Position numbers and translations under genes: made by a program
The notes under the pieces: generated by a model
Told to the model about the DNA's origin: nothing
The model's database searches: none
The model's input: the letters and a program-made list of their open reading frames with translations, nothing else
In this document: positions 51,491 through 61,447 of the stretch, in pieces
Layout of the letters: each line of letters opens with the position of its first letter
Numbering within the stretch: position 1 is the first letter of the stretch
DNA from: Desulfonatronovibrio hydrogenovorans DSM 9292
GTDB lineage: Bacteria; Desulfobacterota; Desulfovibrionia; Desulfovibrionales; Desulfonatronovibrionaceae
Direction of reading: 5' to 3'
NCBI RefSeq assembly: GCF_000686525.1
Contig: NZ_JMKT01000008.1
Span: forward strand, 186,001-250,000
Length of the DNA stretch: 64,000 nt

Positions 51491-54196
51491 TCAGGCATCC
51501 AGGATGCTGCGTACTTTGGCAGCCAGATCCTGGATGGAGAATGGTTTGTTGATGAAGTGCAGGCCGTCCTCCAGTATACCCTGGTGGGCAATGACATTGG
51601 CTGTGTATCCGGACATGAACAGAAATTCTGAATCCGGCAGCAGTTTGGCCATCATTCTCTTAAGCTCCAGGCCATTCATGTCCGGCATTACTACGTCGAG
51701 TATGACCAAATGAACAGCGGTGTCCAGCTGCTCAGCCAATTCAAGGGCGGACAGTGGGTTGGCAACCGAAAGGACATGGTAGCCAAGTTCCCTGAGCATT
51801 GATGTTGTGATTTCCAAAAGGGGAGCATCGTCTTCAACCACAAGGACTGTTTCCCAGCCGGTCTGGACATGCTGAGGTGTATTTGGCTGGTCTGCTACAG
51901 CGTCATCAGCGCTGTGTCTCGGAATAAATACCTTGAAGGTGGAGCCTTTGCCGGGCTCACTGTATGCATTGATAAATCCATTGTTTTGCTTGATTATTCC
52001 GTAAACCGTGGCCAGGCCAAGCCCTGTGCCTTGCCCCAGTTCCTTGGTGGAGAAAAAAGGTTCAAAAATATTGTTCAGGGTTTGCTTTTCCATGCCGCAG
52101 CCATTGTCGCTGACAATCAGAGTCACAAATTCACCAGGCCTGAATCCTCTGTGCATACTGCAGTATTTCTGGTCCAGAGTAGTGTTGCAGGTTTCAATGG
52201 TAACCTTGCCGACATCGGTGATGGCGTCTCGGGCATTGACCAGGAGGTTGGTCAGGATCTGATCGATCTGGGTCGGGTCCATCCTGACCGGCCAGAGTTC
52301 AGCAGATGGCTCCCAGCTCAGTTCTATTCCCTCACCAATGAGTCGACGCAGCAAGTCAAGCATGTCTTCAATAGTTCGATTGAAGTTGAGGACCTTGGGT
52401 TCGATGGTCTGTTTGCGGGCAAAACCCAGCAATTGGCGGGTCAGGGCAGCAGAGCGCCTGCCGACCTTCAGTATTTCATCAAAATTTTTGTAATGGGGAT
52501 GGGACGGAGTCATCTTCATCATGGCCAACTCGGCCCGGCCCAGGATGATGGTCAGCATGTTGTTAAAATCGTGGGCTACTCCTCCAGCCAGCCGACCTAT
52601 GGATTCCATTTTCTGAGCTTGCAGGAATCTGGCTTCATATTCGGCTTTTTCGGATTCAGCCTGTTTGCGCTTGGAAATATCTGTGAGGGAACCAGCCACC
52701 CGTGTGGGCTGACCATCAGAGGAGGCATCCACCACCTTCCCCCGCAAGAGCACCCATTTCCAACGGTCAGATCTGGTCTTGATTCGAAATTCCATTGCAA
52801 AGGGTTCCAAAGAGAGCATGACCTTGCTGTATGTATTTACAACCTGATCAAGATCTTCAGGGTGAATCATCGAGCCCCAGTCATCCATGGATGACTGGAA
52901 GTCATCAGGTTCATAGCCGATTATTTCCTGCCAGCGCGGACTGAAGTAAACATCACCAGTGACTGGATTCCAGTCCCAGATTCCGTCGGTGGTCCCCTCC
53001 AAAGCCATGCGAAGGCGGGTTTCGCTTTGCTCCAGGGCGTCTCTGGCTGTCTTGATCTGGTGATACTGGGATTCGGTTTTTTGAAGACTCCCAACCAATT
53101 GGGCGGCCATGGTGTTGAAAGCTCCAGCCAGGTGGGCGACTTCGGCCGGACCTGATATTCGGGCCTGTTTTGTCCGGTCCCCGTTGGCAATGTCAGCAGC
53201 GGTTTTCCTGAGATCGGCCAGGGGGATGACCAGTCTGCGGGCAAGCATAGTTCCGAATATGGCAGCAAGCAGGGCAATGATGCCGGTAATTACTGCTGAA
53301 GTGATCCCGGTCCGGATCAGTCCCTGGTAGGCCTCCCTTGTGGGCATTTCAACAACAATGATCCATGGGGCTGATGTCAGAGGAACAGACGTACCTATGA
53401 CATGCTCCCCAGTTAAACCTTTATAGGCTCCCCTGTTGTCAGGAATTGGGGCATTCAAGGGGGTTGAGCGGTTCAGGAATGCAGCTACCGGAGGTAAATG
53501 GGATACATTTTCTCCCTTGAGCACCCGGGCGGTGTCGCCAAAGGCAATGAGGTCTCCGTTTTGAGCGACCAGGTAAACATAGCCTGTGTTTCCAGGCCTG
53601 AGCTGATCCACTAGGTCCCACATGAACTTCAGATTCAGTTCTGCAGTCAGGCTGCCCTTTATCTCCCTCAGAGGGTTGGTTACTGGGACACGGATATATA
53701 CTACGGGTTCACTGGTCCGGGGATCAATGCAGACCTCGCTGATTGACGGGGCATGGCTGTTGGACTGAGGGTGACAGGCATGCTGCAGGCTCTGGGGGAT
53801 CAGGTCGAGCCGGGAAGGGGAAAAGCGGGAAACCAGGGCCAAGGGTCTTTCCTGGACATCAACCAGGGTCAGAGTGCGCAGGGAAGCATCCATGCCCAAC
53901 AGACGCTGGAGGGTCAGATTCCATTCTTCCTGGGATTTGGTATCCGGGTTGTTCAGGCCCACAGCTGCTTCCAGGGCCTGGACCCTTTGCTGAAGAAACG
54001 CGTCCACAGCCCGCACAGCATCTTTGGCCATGAGTTGCTGTTTGTTGTAAATAACCCTGGTCTCGCTCTGGAAATACAGAAAAAATTTCAACCCCCCGGC
54101 CGTTAGAAGAATGACCAGACTAAACAGCACAAATGCTGTGGTCAGTATTTGGGACAGGCTCTTGCCGGAATTCGGTCTTACAGATAAAAAAGTCAA
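51491..54196 (-). CDS. Hybrid sensor histidine kinase (dCache-HAMP-PAS-HisKA-HATPase-REC)
   Basis: 901 residues. TM helix about 15-35, a periplasmic dCache domain to about 285, TM about 290-315, HAMP to about 365, PAS about 395-515, HisKA with GGVAHDFNNMLTIIL (phospho-His), HATPase (NLLVNARDAI, DNGCGM, GTGLGLATVYGI) and a C-terminal receiver (VVEDDAPLL, phospho-Asp in VILDVVMPDMNG). A separate response regulator is not present next to it. The start is TTG at 54196 after GGGAG. It is 35 bases after the substrate-binding lipoprotein, which may present the ligand to the dCache domain. Confidence 0.94.
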   Translation of the reverse strand: MTFLSVRPNSGKSLSQILTTAFVLFSLVILLTAGGLKFFLYFQSETRVIYNKQQLMAKDAVRAVDAFLQQRVQALEAAVGLNNPDTKSQEEWNLTLQRLLGMDASLRTLTLVDVQERPLALVSRFSPSRLDLIPQSLQHACHPQSNSHAPSISEVCIDPRTSEPVVYIRVPVTNPLREIKGSLTAELNLKFMWDLVDQLRPGNTGYVYLVAQNGDLIAFGDTARVLKGENVSHLPPVAAFLNRSTPLNAPIPDNRGAYKGLTGEHVIGTSVPLTSAPWIIVVEMPTREAYQGLIRTGITSAVITGIIALLAAIFGTMLARRLVIPLADLRKTAADIANGDRTKQARISGPAEVAHLAGAFNTMAAQLVGSLQKTESQYHQIKTARDALEQSETRLRMALEGTTDGIWDWNPVTGDVYFSPRWQEIIGYEPDDFQSSMDDWGSMIHPEDLDQVVNTYSKVMLSLEPFAMEFRIKTRSDRWKWVLLRGKVVDASSDGQPTRVAGSLTDISKRKQAESEKAEYEARFLQAQKMESIGRLAGGVAHDFNNMLTIILGRAELAMMKMTPSHPHYKNFDEILKVGRRSAALTRQLLGFARKQTIEPKVLNFNRTIEDMLDLLRRLIGEGIELSWEPSAELWPVRMDPTQIDQILTNLLVNARDAITDVGKVTIETCNTTLDQKYCSMHRGFRPGEFVTLIVSDNGCGMEKQTLNNIFEPFFSTKELGQGTGLGLATVYGIIKQNNGFINAYSEPGKGSTFKVFIPRHSADDAVADQPNTPQHVQTGWETVLVVEDDAPLLEITTSMLRELGYHVLSVANPLSALELAEQLDTAVHLVILDVVMPDMNGLELKRMMAKLLPDSEFLFMSGYTANVIAHQGILEDGLHFINKPFSIQDLAAKVRSILDA

Positions 54197-54231
54197 TGCC
54201 GCTCCCTTGCCTTTTAAGGTGAAGCAAAGTT

Positions 54232-55272
54232 CTACTGCAAAATACTTTTGGCTTGACGCAAAAGACCTTCAGGTATGTCCAGACCCAGCTCCTGGGCACG
54301 CTTATAGTTTATGTAGAGATCCGGCTCAGGGGAAACCACTGGAATGGTTCCGGCAGGTATGCCCTGCAGGATTTTGTCAACCAGGGGCGCAGCCTGCCTG
54401 CCGACCTCAACCATGTCATTGGCGTTTCCGAATAAGGCCCCTTGTTCAACTGCATGAAAAAAACTGCCGGCAATGGGCAGGTCATGTCTGGCTGCAAAGT
54501 CGCGGATCATTTTCCAGCCTGCATGGGAATGGTTGACGTTGTCCGGCATCAGCAAGATGGCGTCCATGCCGGGATCAGGGAGCTGGTCACGCATCAAAAG
54601 TTCTTTTTCCAGATCATCCAGCCCTTGGACCTCTGCTTCGACCAGGGACACTCCCAGGGATCTGGCCAGAGTTCTGAGCTCAGTGAGAACTGGATGGATG
54701 GTGGCGTAGTCCCGGACATAGACAATGAAGATTCTTTTGTTTTGAGGAGCAATCTGGTTCAGGATCTCAAGGCGTTTAATGATTTGTTCAGGTCCAGGGT
54801 AACGAACTCCTGTAATCCGACCGCCGGGTTCCCGGATGCTCTTGATCAGGCCGGTATCCTCAATGGCTGCATAGGCAAAGACCATGGGAGTTCCAGTCGA
54901 GGCGGAAGCTTCCCTGGCCACCAGACTGACTTCGGTGAACAGGGTGAAGATCAGGTCAGCTCCATGGGCAGCCTGTGTTTTGATCCTGACTTCCTGTGTT
55001 GGATCTGAGAACGTACTGAAATCGTTCAGGCTGTACAAGATGTTCTGCCCTTCCACATATCCCAGTTCAGCCATCCGTTCCTTGAAACCGGTCACTACCT
55101 CATGGGAGCCGGGATCACCTGCCAAAATCTCGATATGGTACTGTTCTGTCCTGCTGTCACAACCGAAAAGGATCAAGCCCAGGAAGATTGTGATGAGCAG
55201 CAGGGCTATGAAGATCAGGTAGCTGGTGGAGTTTACTTTCATCTGACCGGCGTTGTTCATGTTGGATGTCAA
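54232..55272 (-). CDS. ABC_sub_bind-family lipoprotein (TrpX-like), likely sensor partner
   Basis: 346 residues. The lipobox is LILFGC (Cys38) after a hydrophobic stretch. The mature part has the ABC_sub_bind fold (PTQEVRIKTQAAHGADLIFTLFT, GVRYPGPEQIIKRLEILNQIAPQ, DAILLMPDNVNHSHAGWKMI, NDMVEVGRQAAPLVDKILQG). No transporter genes are nearby. The next gene is a kinase with a periplasmic sensing domain, so it probably delivers its ligand to that kinase. Confidence 0.9.
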   Translation of the reverse strand: MTSNMNNAGQMKVNSTSYLIFIALLLITIFLGLILFGCDSRTEQYHIEILAGDPGSHEVVTGFKERMAELGYVEGQNILYSLNDFSTFSDPTQEVRIKTQAAHGADLIFTLFTEVSLVAREASASTGTPMVFAYAAIEDTGLIKSIREPGGRITGVRYPGPEQIIKRLEILNQIAPQNKRIFIVYVRDYATIHPVLTELRTLARSLGVSLVEAEVQGLDDLEKELLMRDQLPDPGMDAILLMPDNVNHSHAGWKMIRDFAARHDLPIAGSFFHAVEQGALFGNANDMVEVGRQAAPLVDKILQGIPAGTIPVVSPEPDLYINYKRAQELGLDIPEGLLRQAKSILQ

Positions 55273-55650
55273 CCAGAATAATATCTGGTCTGAAAGTTTT
55301 TATTAAAACCCGGCTCAAACATTTCCTTTCAGCAAGGGCATGCGGTCAGGCAGGTATTGTACAAGCCAGGGGCACAGCTTATTATAGTAGTGCCTAACCC
55401 ATCAGGATAAAAGGGTCAATTATAATTTCAGGGCAAGGCAATGGGGATAAGCCATGTTTCAGGTCTTTTCAGGCGGACAGCAGTTCACACGGGGACAATG
55501 GTTTGAAATGAAACTGGACCAGGATGGTCAGTATTTAGGTTTCTTAGTCTGATCCGCTCTAGCTTGCTGCTGTAAGCCAGGGGCGTTCAGGGTCAGGTGC
55601 GGGTCCTGCCAGCATTCTTCTTGTTGACCGGAAGAAGAGAACCCGTGGAT
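55273..55650. other. Intergenic region, nothing recognised
   Basis: 378 bases between two leftward operons. I see no RNA gene, no repeat and no convincing ORF. Promoters for the downstream lipoprotein-kinase pair should lie in its left half. Confidence 0.4.
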
Positions 55651-57498
55651 TTAGAGCGATTCTATATCTAGCATCATGATCCCGGCCAGAAACCAGGCAT
55701 GACCTGCAGGTGCCTGGTTTAAACTTCCGGCAAAGGCCCTGGCCAGATTTTCTGCTTCTTCCAGAAGGTGCTCATTGCCTTGGGTCCGGCCAAGAAAGAC
55801 CAGGTTGTGCAGGGCCATGGAGTTGCCTGAAGGCAAAGCACCATCATAAGCGTCCACGGGTCTGGCAATGATCAGTGGGTCATCTTTTTCGCACAGGAAA
55901 AGGGCTTTGCTTGCAGGGTCCTGGAATTTTTCCAGCATGATCTGGTTCAGCCGGACAGCTTGGTCCAGATAAAATGCCTGATCTGTTGCCTGATAAAGAT
56001 CAATCAGTGCTCGGATCATGAAAGCATAATCATCCAGAAATCCCCTGACCGGGCTTTGGACGCCCCTTAAGCTGTGCAGGAGGTTCCCATCTTTGTCCTG
56101 CATTTTTTCCAGGAGATAGCGACCCGTATTTTCCGCCTGATCCAGATATTCTCTGGAGTCAAAAGCTCTGGCTGCACAGCACAGGGCAGAAATCATCAGG
56201 GCGTTCCAGTCGCAGAGGATTTTTTCATCCCTGGACGGCCTGACCCTGGTGCTCCTGGCCTGGAAGAGCTTTGATCTTATTGCAGCCATTTGCCTGGTCA
56301 GCTGTTCAGGGTCAGTTTCAAGATCCAGGGCAAGCCTGTCCAGGGGCCTGGACAGGTGCAGCACGTTGGCTCCGGTCAGAAGTCCGGTGGCCTCATCCTG
56401 GAAATTGCCTTCTGGCTTTGTGTTGAACACCTTTCTGACCAGACTGAACTCTTCAGGCTCAAGCAGGCTTTTGAGCTCTTCCTCGGTCCAGACATAGAAT
56501 TTACCCTCTTCACCTTCACTGTCTGCATTTTCAGCACTGTAAAACCCTCCCTCAGGCGAAAGCAGGTCCCGGCAGCAGTACTCAATGGTTTCCCGGGCAG
56601 TGGTCCTGAAGAGTTCTTTCCTGGTCAGGGAATAACCCCGGGCATAGGCAGTAATGAGCATGGCCTGGTCATAGAGCATTTTTTCAAAGTGGGGAAGAAG
56701 CCATTTGGCATCGGTTGAATAGCGGTGAAAGCCAAAGCCGACCTGGTCGAACAGCCCGCCCAGACGCATGGCTTCCAGGGTCTTTGCAGCCATGGGCATG
56801 GCCTGGTCATTATTGGACTTTTGGTGAACATCCATCAGGAATAACAGATTATGGGGCGAAGGAAATTTGGGTCTGGAGCCGAAGCCGGCGTGTTGGTCAT
56901 CGAAATTGCGGATAAAGTGATCCAGGGCCATTTGAGGCAGGTTTTTCCGGGGCAGTTGTCCAGGGTGCAGGGTGAACTGCATGGACAGGGCAGAGGTGAT
57001 GTTTTGACCGGTTTCCAGGACTTTCTCCCTGTGGTCCTGCCAGGCAGTCCATATCTTTGGGACCAGATCCAGCATCCCGGTCCTGTGCAGGTCGGAGTCT
57101 CTGGGAATGACCGTAGTGATGAGAAAAGGCCTGCCCTGGGGAGTCATGAACACGGATAAGGGCCAGCCTCCTGGCCGTCCGGACAGATGGCAGGCGGTCA
57201 TGTACAGCTGGTCCACGTCCGGTCTTTCCTCCCGGTCCACCTTGATGCAGATCAGATGCTGGTTCATTATCCGGGCCACTTCCGGATCTGCAAAACACTC
57301 CCTGGCCATGACATGGCACCAGTGGCAGGTGGAATAGCCGATGGACAGGAAGATGGGTTTGTCCTCGCTGCGGGCCAGGTCAAAGGCCTCTTTTCCCCAG
57401 GGAAGCCAGTTTACCGGGTTGGCTGCATGCTGGAGGAGATACGGGCTGGTTTCATCTTTGAGCTGGTTGTATTTTAGACCGGATGTGTTGTGGGACAT
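55651..57498 (-). CDS. YyaL/SSP411-type protein (DUF255 thioredoxin-like + six-hairpin barrel)
   Basis: 615 residues, a little short for the family (about 650-700). The N-terminal thioredoxin-like domain carries STCHWCHVM (CxxC), and the C-terminal alpha/alpha-barrel includes [57 protein letters not shown] and [11 protein letters not shown]. No signal peptide; cytoplasmic. Relatives resemble cellobiose epimerases, but the activity is unknown. GGAGA precedes the ATG at 57498. Confidence 0.92.
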   Translation of the reverse strand: MSHNTSGLKYNQLKDETSPYLLQHAANPVNWLPWGKEAFDLARSEDKPIFLSIGYSTCHWCHVMARECFADPEVARIMNQHLICIKVDREERPDVDQLYMTACHLSGRPGGWPLSVFMTPQGRPFLITTVIPRDSDLHRTGMLDLVPKIWTAWQDHREKVLETGQNITSALSMQFTLHPGQLPRKNLPQMALDHFIRNFDDQHAGFGSRPKFPSPHNLLFLMDVHQKSNNDQAMPMAAKTLEAMRLGGLFDQVGFGFHRYSTDAKWLLPHFEKMLYDQAMLITAYARGYSLTRKELFRTTARETIEYCCRDLLSPEGGFYSAENADSEGEEGKFYVWTEEELKSLLEPEEFSLVRKVFNTKPEGNFQDEATGLLTGANVLHLSRPLDRLALDLETDPEQLTRQMAAIRSKLFQARSTRVRPSRDEKILCDWNALMISALCCAARAFDSREYLDQAENTGRYLLEKMQDKDGNLLHSLRGVQSPVRGFLDDYAFMIRALIDLYQATDQAFYLDQAVRLNQIMLEKFQDPASKALFLCEKDDPLIIARPVDAYDGALPSGNSMALHNLVFLGRTQGNEHLLEEAENLARAFAGSLNQAPAGHAWFLAGIMMLDIESL

Positions 57499-57695
57499 TC
57501 TCTTTCTCCAAAAATTTGGTCTGGTTGGCTGTCTGAAAAGGATATACCTCTGATCTCAAGGCCTTGGAGTTATAAGTAAGGATTGGATGGAACCTGGCAA
57601 GCATTAATATGTCTGGCTTGATCAAGGGTGTTGATTGCCGGATGGATAGCAGGTAGAGGGAGTATCCCTGTTGGATAACTAATTGGCGGTAAAAA

Positions 57696-59498
57696 ATGTC
57701 TTCAGCTCCCTATGTCACCTGTCAGGAAATCAGCAAGTCCTATTCAGCAAAACCGCTTTTTTCCGGACTTGAGATCAGTTTTCTGGAACAGGAGCGTACC
57801 GGACTCATCGGTCCCAACGGATCTGGAAAATCGACCCTGCTCAAGATCCTGGCCGGACATGAGTCCCCAGATTCAGGCAGCATCATCCTCAGGCGGGATA
57901 TCCGTCTGGCCTATCTTCCTCAGACCGAAGATTTTTCCGGCTTTGCAAGTATTGAGCAGGCCCTGATGGACGCAGTTCCAATCAGGGATGCCCAGGCTTA
58001 TGTCCAGGTCCAGAAGACAGCCGGCCGAATGGGTTTTTATAATCTGGATGAACAGGTGACCACCTTGTCCGGAGGCAGACTCAAGAGGCTGGCCATGGCC
58101 AGGGTCCTGGTTCAGAAGCCTGACCTTGTCCTGCTGGACGAACCCACCAATCACCTGGATCTGGAGGGTATTCTTGTTCTGGAAAAGATCCTGTCCGGTT
58201 CGGACTTTGCCTTTATCGTGGTCAGCCATGACCGGGCTTTTCTGGAGAACATCACCACCAGAATCGTGGAGCTGAACAGGATATACCCAAAAGGATATCT
58301 GGAGGTGGCAGGAAGCTATTCCCGTTTTCTGGAAAGGCGTCAGGAGTTCATCAGCTCCCAGGAACGTCTGGAGCAGGGACTGGCCAACAAGACCAGAAGA
58401 GAGGTGGAATGGCTGCGCCAGGGGGTAAAGGCCAGGACTACCAAGGCCAGGTACAGGAAAGAAAAGGCCTTTGCCCTGCAGGATGAACTGAGTGAGGTCA
58501 GGTCCAGGACAAATCGGACCAAAACTGCTGAGATGGAGTTTTCAGGAACCGGCCGTAAGACCAGAAAACTGATCAAAGCTGAAAACCTGGCTTTGACCCG
58601 CCTGGAGCGCATCCTGTTTGAAGATTTGAGTTTCATCCTGTCTCCCGGGAATTGTCTCGGCATCATGGGGCCCAATGGAGCAGGCAAGAGCAGCCTGCTG
58701 GGTCTTCTGGCCGGGGAAATGGAGCCGGACCAGGGAAGTGTTGTCCGGGCACCTGAGCTGCGGGTGGTTCTGTTTGACCAGCAAAAACAGGAGCTGGACC
58801 GCAGTCAGACCCTGAAGGAGGCCCTTTGTCCCAGCGGAGACCAGGTAATATTCCAGGACCGGGCCATTCATGTTGTTACCTGGGCCAAAAAGATGCTTTT
58901 CACCCCGGAGCAGCTTGCTTTGCCCGTATCCAGACTGTCCGGCGGGGAACAGTCCAGGCTGCTCATTGCCAGACTGATGCTTGAGCCTGCTGATGTGCTT
59001 CTGCTGGACGAACCCACCAATGATCTGGACATCCCCACCCTGGAAATCCTGGAACAGAGTCTGCTGGACTTTGCAGGAGCTGTGGTCCTGATTTCCCATG
59101 ACCGGATGTTTGTGGACACCTTGTGTGACCGCCTGCTTCTGGTGGACGGGACTGGAAGGGCCGAGTTCTTTGCAGACTACCACCAGCTGGCCAGAGCCCG
59201 GGATGAACAGGATAAGGCAGGGCAGCCTGAAAAAAAAGAAGCCCGGTCCAGATCCAGAAAACCGACCAAGATGTCCTACAAGGACCAGCTGGAGTATGAG
59301 GCTATTGAAAAAAAAATTGAACAGGCTGAAGATAAGGTGAATGAGTTGCGCCGGGAGATGGAGATGCCGGAAGTAATGAGCCATGCATCAAGACTGGAGG
59401 AATTATACGCCAGGCTTGAACAGGCTGAAGAAAAAGCGGCAGCTCTTTATGCCAGATGGGAAGACCTGGAAAGAATTGCAGATGAATTCAGGGGGTAG
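57696..59498 (+). CDS. ABC-F family ATPase (Uup-like)
   Basis: 600 residues with two ABC domains joined by an ABC-F linker. Domain one: GPNGSGKST, LSGGRLKRLAMARV, VLLDEPTNHLDL. Domain two: GPNGAGKSS, LSGGEQSRLLIARL, VLLLDEPTNDLD. A C-terminal charged coiled coil (about 520-600) is typical of Uup, which binds DNA or ribosomes. It is a soluble translation/ribosome factor rather than a transporter. The ribosome-binding site is weak. Confidence 0.94.
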   Translation: MSSAPYVTCQEISKSYSAKPLFSGLEISFLEQERTGLIGPNGSGKSTLLKILAGHESPDSGSIILRRDIRLAYLPQTEDFSGFASIEQALMDAVPIRDAQAYVQVQKTAGRMGFYNLDEQVTTLSGGRLKRLAMARVLVQKPDLVLLDEPTNHLDLEGILVLEKILSGSDFAFIVVSHDRAFLENITTRIVELNRIYPKGYLEVAGSYSRFLERRQEFISSQERLEQGLANKTRREVEWLRQGVKARTTKARYRKEKAFALQDELSEVRSRTNRTKTAEMEFSGTGRKTRKLIKAENLALTRLERILFEDLSFILSPGNCLGIMGPNGAGKSSLLGLLAGEMEPDQGSVVRAPELRVVLFDQQKQELDRSQTLKEALCPSGDQVIFQDRAIHVVTWAKKMLFTPEQLALPVSRLSGGEQSRLLIARLMLEPADVLLLDEPTNDLDIPTLEILEQSLLDFAGAVVLISHDRMFVDTLCDRLLLVDGTGRAEFFADYHQLARARDEQDKAGQPEKKEARSRSRKPTKMSYKDQLEYEAIEKKIEQAEDKVNELRREMEMPEVMSHASRLEELYARLEQAEEKAAALYARWEDLERIADEFRG

Positions 59499-59511
59499 AT
59501 TATTTCTTTGA

Positions 59512-59922
59512 TCATTGAATAAAAAGTCTCACGGTCTGGGCATGGAGACTGCAGGCTTTGACGCCACCGCAGCTGGATCTGGATATGAAGCTGGTGGTGA
59601 TTTCCAGCTCGTATTCTCCAGGCAGGGGGCAGGTGACTTTTATGTCTGGAAATCCCGGGATTGTGTCCACAGAAGCCGGACCCTGGATGAGTCGGATATT
59701 GGTCACAACGAAATATCCTGCTGGCCTTGCTGCAGGATCAAGCAGGACAGTAATATTCACTGGTTTGTTGGCATACCCCTCCAGAACCGTTGACTCCAGG
59801 TGGGCCTGGTACAGTTGATCATTTATTCTGCATCCCGTGTCCTGGGAATAGGCCGGGGCGGACAGAGGAAGGACTGCCCAAGATAATGCTGTAAGGATTA
59901 GCGCTTTTTTTATGTTTAGCAT
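59512..59922 (-). CDS. Exported protein of unknown function
   Basis: 136 residues. Signal peptide MLNIKKALILTALSWAVLPLSAPAYS precedes a beta-rich domain with four Cys (CRINDQ, TCPLPGEYELEI, SSCGGVKAC), probably forming disulfides. It is tail-to-tail with the ABC-F gene. No family is recognised. Confidence 0.68.
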   Translation of the reverse strand: MLNIKKALILTALSWAVLPLSAPAYSQDTGCRINDQLYQAHLESTVLEGYANKPVNITVLLDPAARPAGYFVVTNIRLIQGPASVDTIPGFPDIKVTCPLPGEYELEITTSFISRSSCGGVKACSLHAQTVRLFIQ

Positions 59923-60008
59923 AAGTTAAGGCCAGAATGGTCAGGTCCGGCAGTTGAGGATTCTGTCGGGCTAATCTGGCAAACAAGTCCTCATGTGTTC
60001 ATTTTTAT

Positions 60009-60050
60009 CAGCCCCGGGACAGTCAGGGCGAATCGGATGTCCCGGGGCTG
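60009..60050 (-). terminator. Strong hairpin after the DmsC-like gene
   Basis: 13-base perfect arms (CAGCCCCGGGACA / TGTCCCGGGGCTG) with a 16-base loop, 27 bases past the dmsC-like stop. No T-run; probable transcript end or stabiliser. Confidence 0.5.
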
Positions 60051-60076
60051 TTCTATTGTCATGATCCAGGGTCAGC

Positions 60077-60871
60077 CTAAAGTCCTCCGATATTGCTGGA
60101 GGCATGCAGGGTCAGAGAGAAAAAGGCGATCCTGCCCATGAACTCGCCGATAATCACCAGAGCAGGGATCCAGGCCGGGATGGATCTGCTCATCCAGATA
60201 CCGGCCAATGGAAGGGCCAGCCCTATTATTATTCTGGACCAGTAAAGTGGAGATGTCAGGTATTCAATGCCGGTCTGATGCATGACCGTGCCTCCGGACA
60301 GCCAGACAAAGGGCACGGTCAGGTAGACCACAAGGCTGATGGCCAGAGAACCTCCCAGAATCAGTCTGAGCAGTGGAATTTTTTCCTGAGAGGTGAAAAA
60401 GCTGGACACTGATGCGCCCACAACCGCTGCGGTCAGCAGGAAAAATACCAGAGGCAGGGCATTGTTTATTGCCGGATAACCAGGGGGAGCATAAGTCATG
60501 GCTGTAAAGAACAGGGCCACCAGCCCAATAATGGCGGTCAGAGCGGCCAGACCAGGGCTAAGCCTGTCCTTTATGCTGAAAAAACCCACAATTACTAATG
60601 CCAGGAAAAGGGATACACCGACTGCTTCCCTGCTCAGCCATGCATTGGACAGGTGTTTGACGGCATTGACAGCTCCCAGGGGATGTCCAAGGTGAAACAG
60701 AGATGCTGTTAAACCCACCAGGAGAAGTACCAGGGCTGCAAGCCATTCCCCCCGGACGTTGCCAGCCGGCCCTTCAGCAGCGAATTGCCGGATGGAGCTG
60801 ATGATGACCAGCCCGATGGCGGCCTGGCTCAAAACCGTAAAGATGACCAGTGGCAGTTCCATGCTGTTCAT
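60077..60871 (-). CDS. DMSO reductase-type membrane anchor (DmsC-like)
   Basis: 264 residues with about eight transmembrane helices; starts MNSMELPLVIFTVLSQAAIGL, with the family feature FHLGHPLGAVNAVKHLSNAWLSREA. It anchors the catalytic subunits and takes electrons from menaquinol. Its ATG overlaps the stop of the iron-sulfur subunit (ATGA), and its ribosome-binding site lies in that gene's last codons. Confidence 0.93.
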   Translation of the reverse strand: MNSMELPLVIFTVLSQAAIGLVIISSIRQFAAEGPAGNVRGEWLAALVLLLVGLTASLFHLGHPLGAVNAVKHLSNAWLSREAVGVSLFLALVIVGFFSIKDRLSPGLAALTAIIGLVALFFTAMTYAPPGYPAINNALPLVFFLLTAAVVGASVSSFFTSQEKIPLLRLILGGSLAISLVVYLTVPFVWLSGGTVMHQTGIEYLTSPLYWSRIIIGLALPLAGIWMSRSIPAWIPALVIIGEFMGRIAFFSLTLHASSNIGGL

Positions 60872-61437
60872 AGTCTTTTCCTCCTTATTACTGTGGGAGA
60901 CTGGGCCACCCGGAAACGAACCGATGGATTCAAAGAAGTGAATTTTGGGAATCCCGGGGGATACTGGACTGCATTAGGCTCTTCAAAGGTAGCCAGGTCA
61001 ATCAGCTGCAAGGCATCCACCGGGCAGGACAAAATACATGCCGGTTCAAGTCCGGAGTCGATCCTTTCCCAGCAGAAGCTGCATTTTTCAGCCTTTCTTA
61101 AGACCGGATTGTGTCGAGGTGCCCCATAGGGACAGGATCGGATACAATTACCGCATCCGATACATTTTTCCTGTTCATGAACCACGACCCCGTCTGTCTC
61201 ACGTTTATAGTAAGCCTTGACCGGACAGACATTTGAACAGGTCGGGTTCTCGCAGTGATTGCAGGCCAGGGAGTAAAACGCCCGTTCCCGGTGCGGATAG
61301 ATTTCAGTCTTAAGGTCATATACCTGGCGCCAGATAACTCCGATATCCTGATGATATTGATTCTTGCAGGCCATGGCACAGGTAAAGCAGCCGATGCAAC
61401 GATTGGCATCAATGTAAAATCCCAGTTGTTTTCTCAT
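60868..61437 (-). CDS. Iron-sulfur subunit (DmsB-like, four [4Fe-4S])
   Basis: 189 residues with the four Cys clusters of DmsB-type ferredoxins: CIGCFTCAMAC, CNHCENPTCSNVCP, CIGCGNCIRSCP and CSFCW...CILSCP. It wires electrons from the membrane subunit to the molybdenum subunit. AGGAGGT precedes the ATG at 61437. It has no own signal and would be co-exported with the Tat-bearing catalytic subunit. Confidence 0.95.
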   Translation of the reverse strand: MRKQLGFYIDANRCIGCFTCAMACKNQYHQDIGVIWRQVYDLKTEIYPHRERAFYSLACNHCENPTCSNVCPVKAYYKRETDGVVVHEQEKCIGCGNCIRSCPYGAPRHNPVLRKAEKCSFCWERIDSGLEPACILSCPVDALQLIDLATFEEPNAVQYPPGFPKFTSLNPSVRFRVAQSPTVIRRKRL

Positions 61438-61447
61438 AAATTACCTC

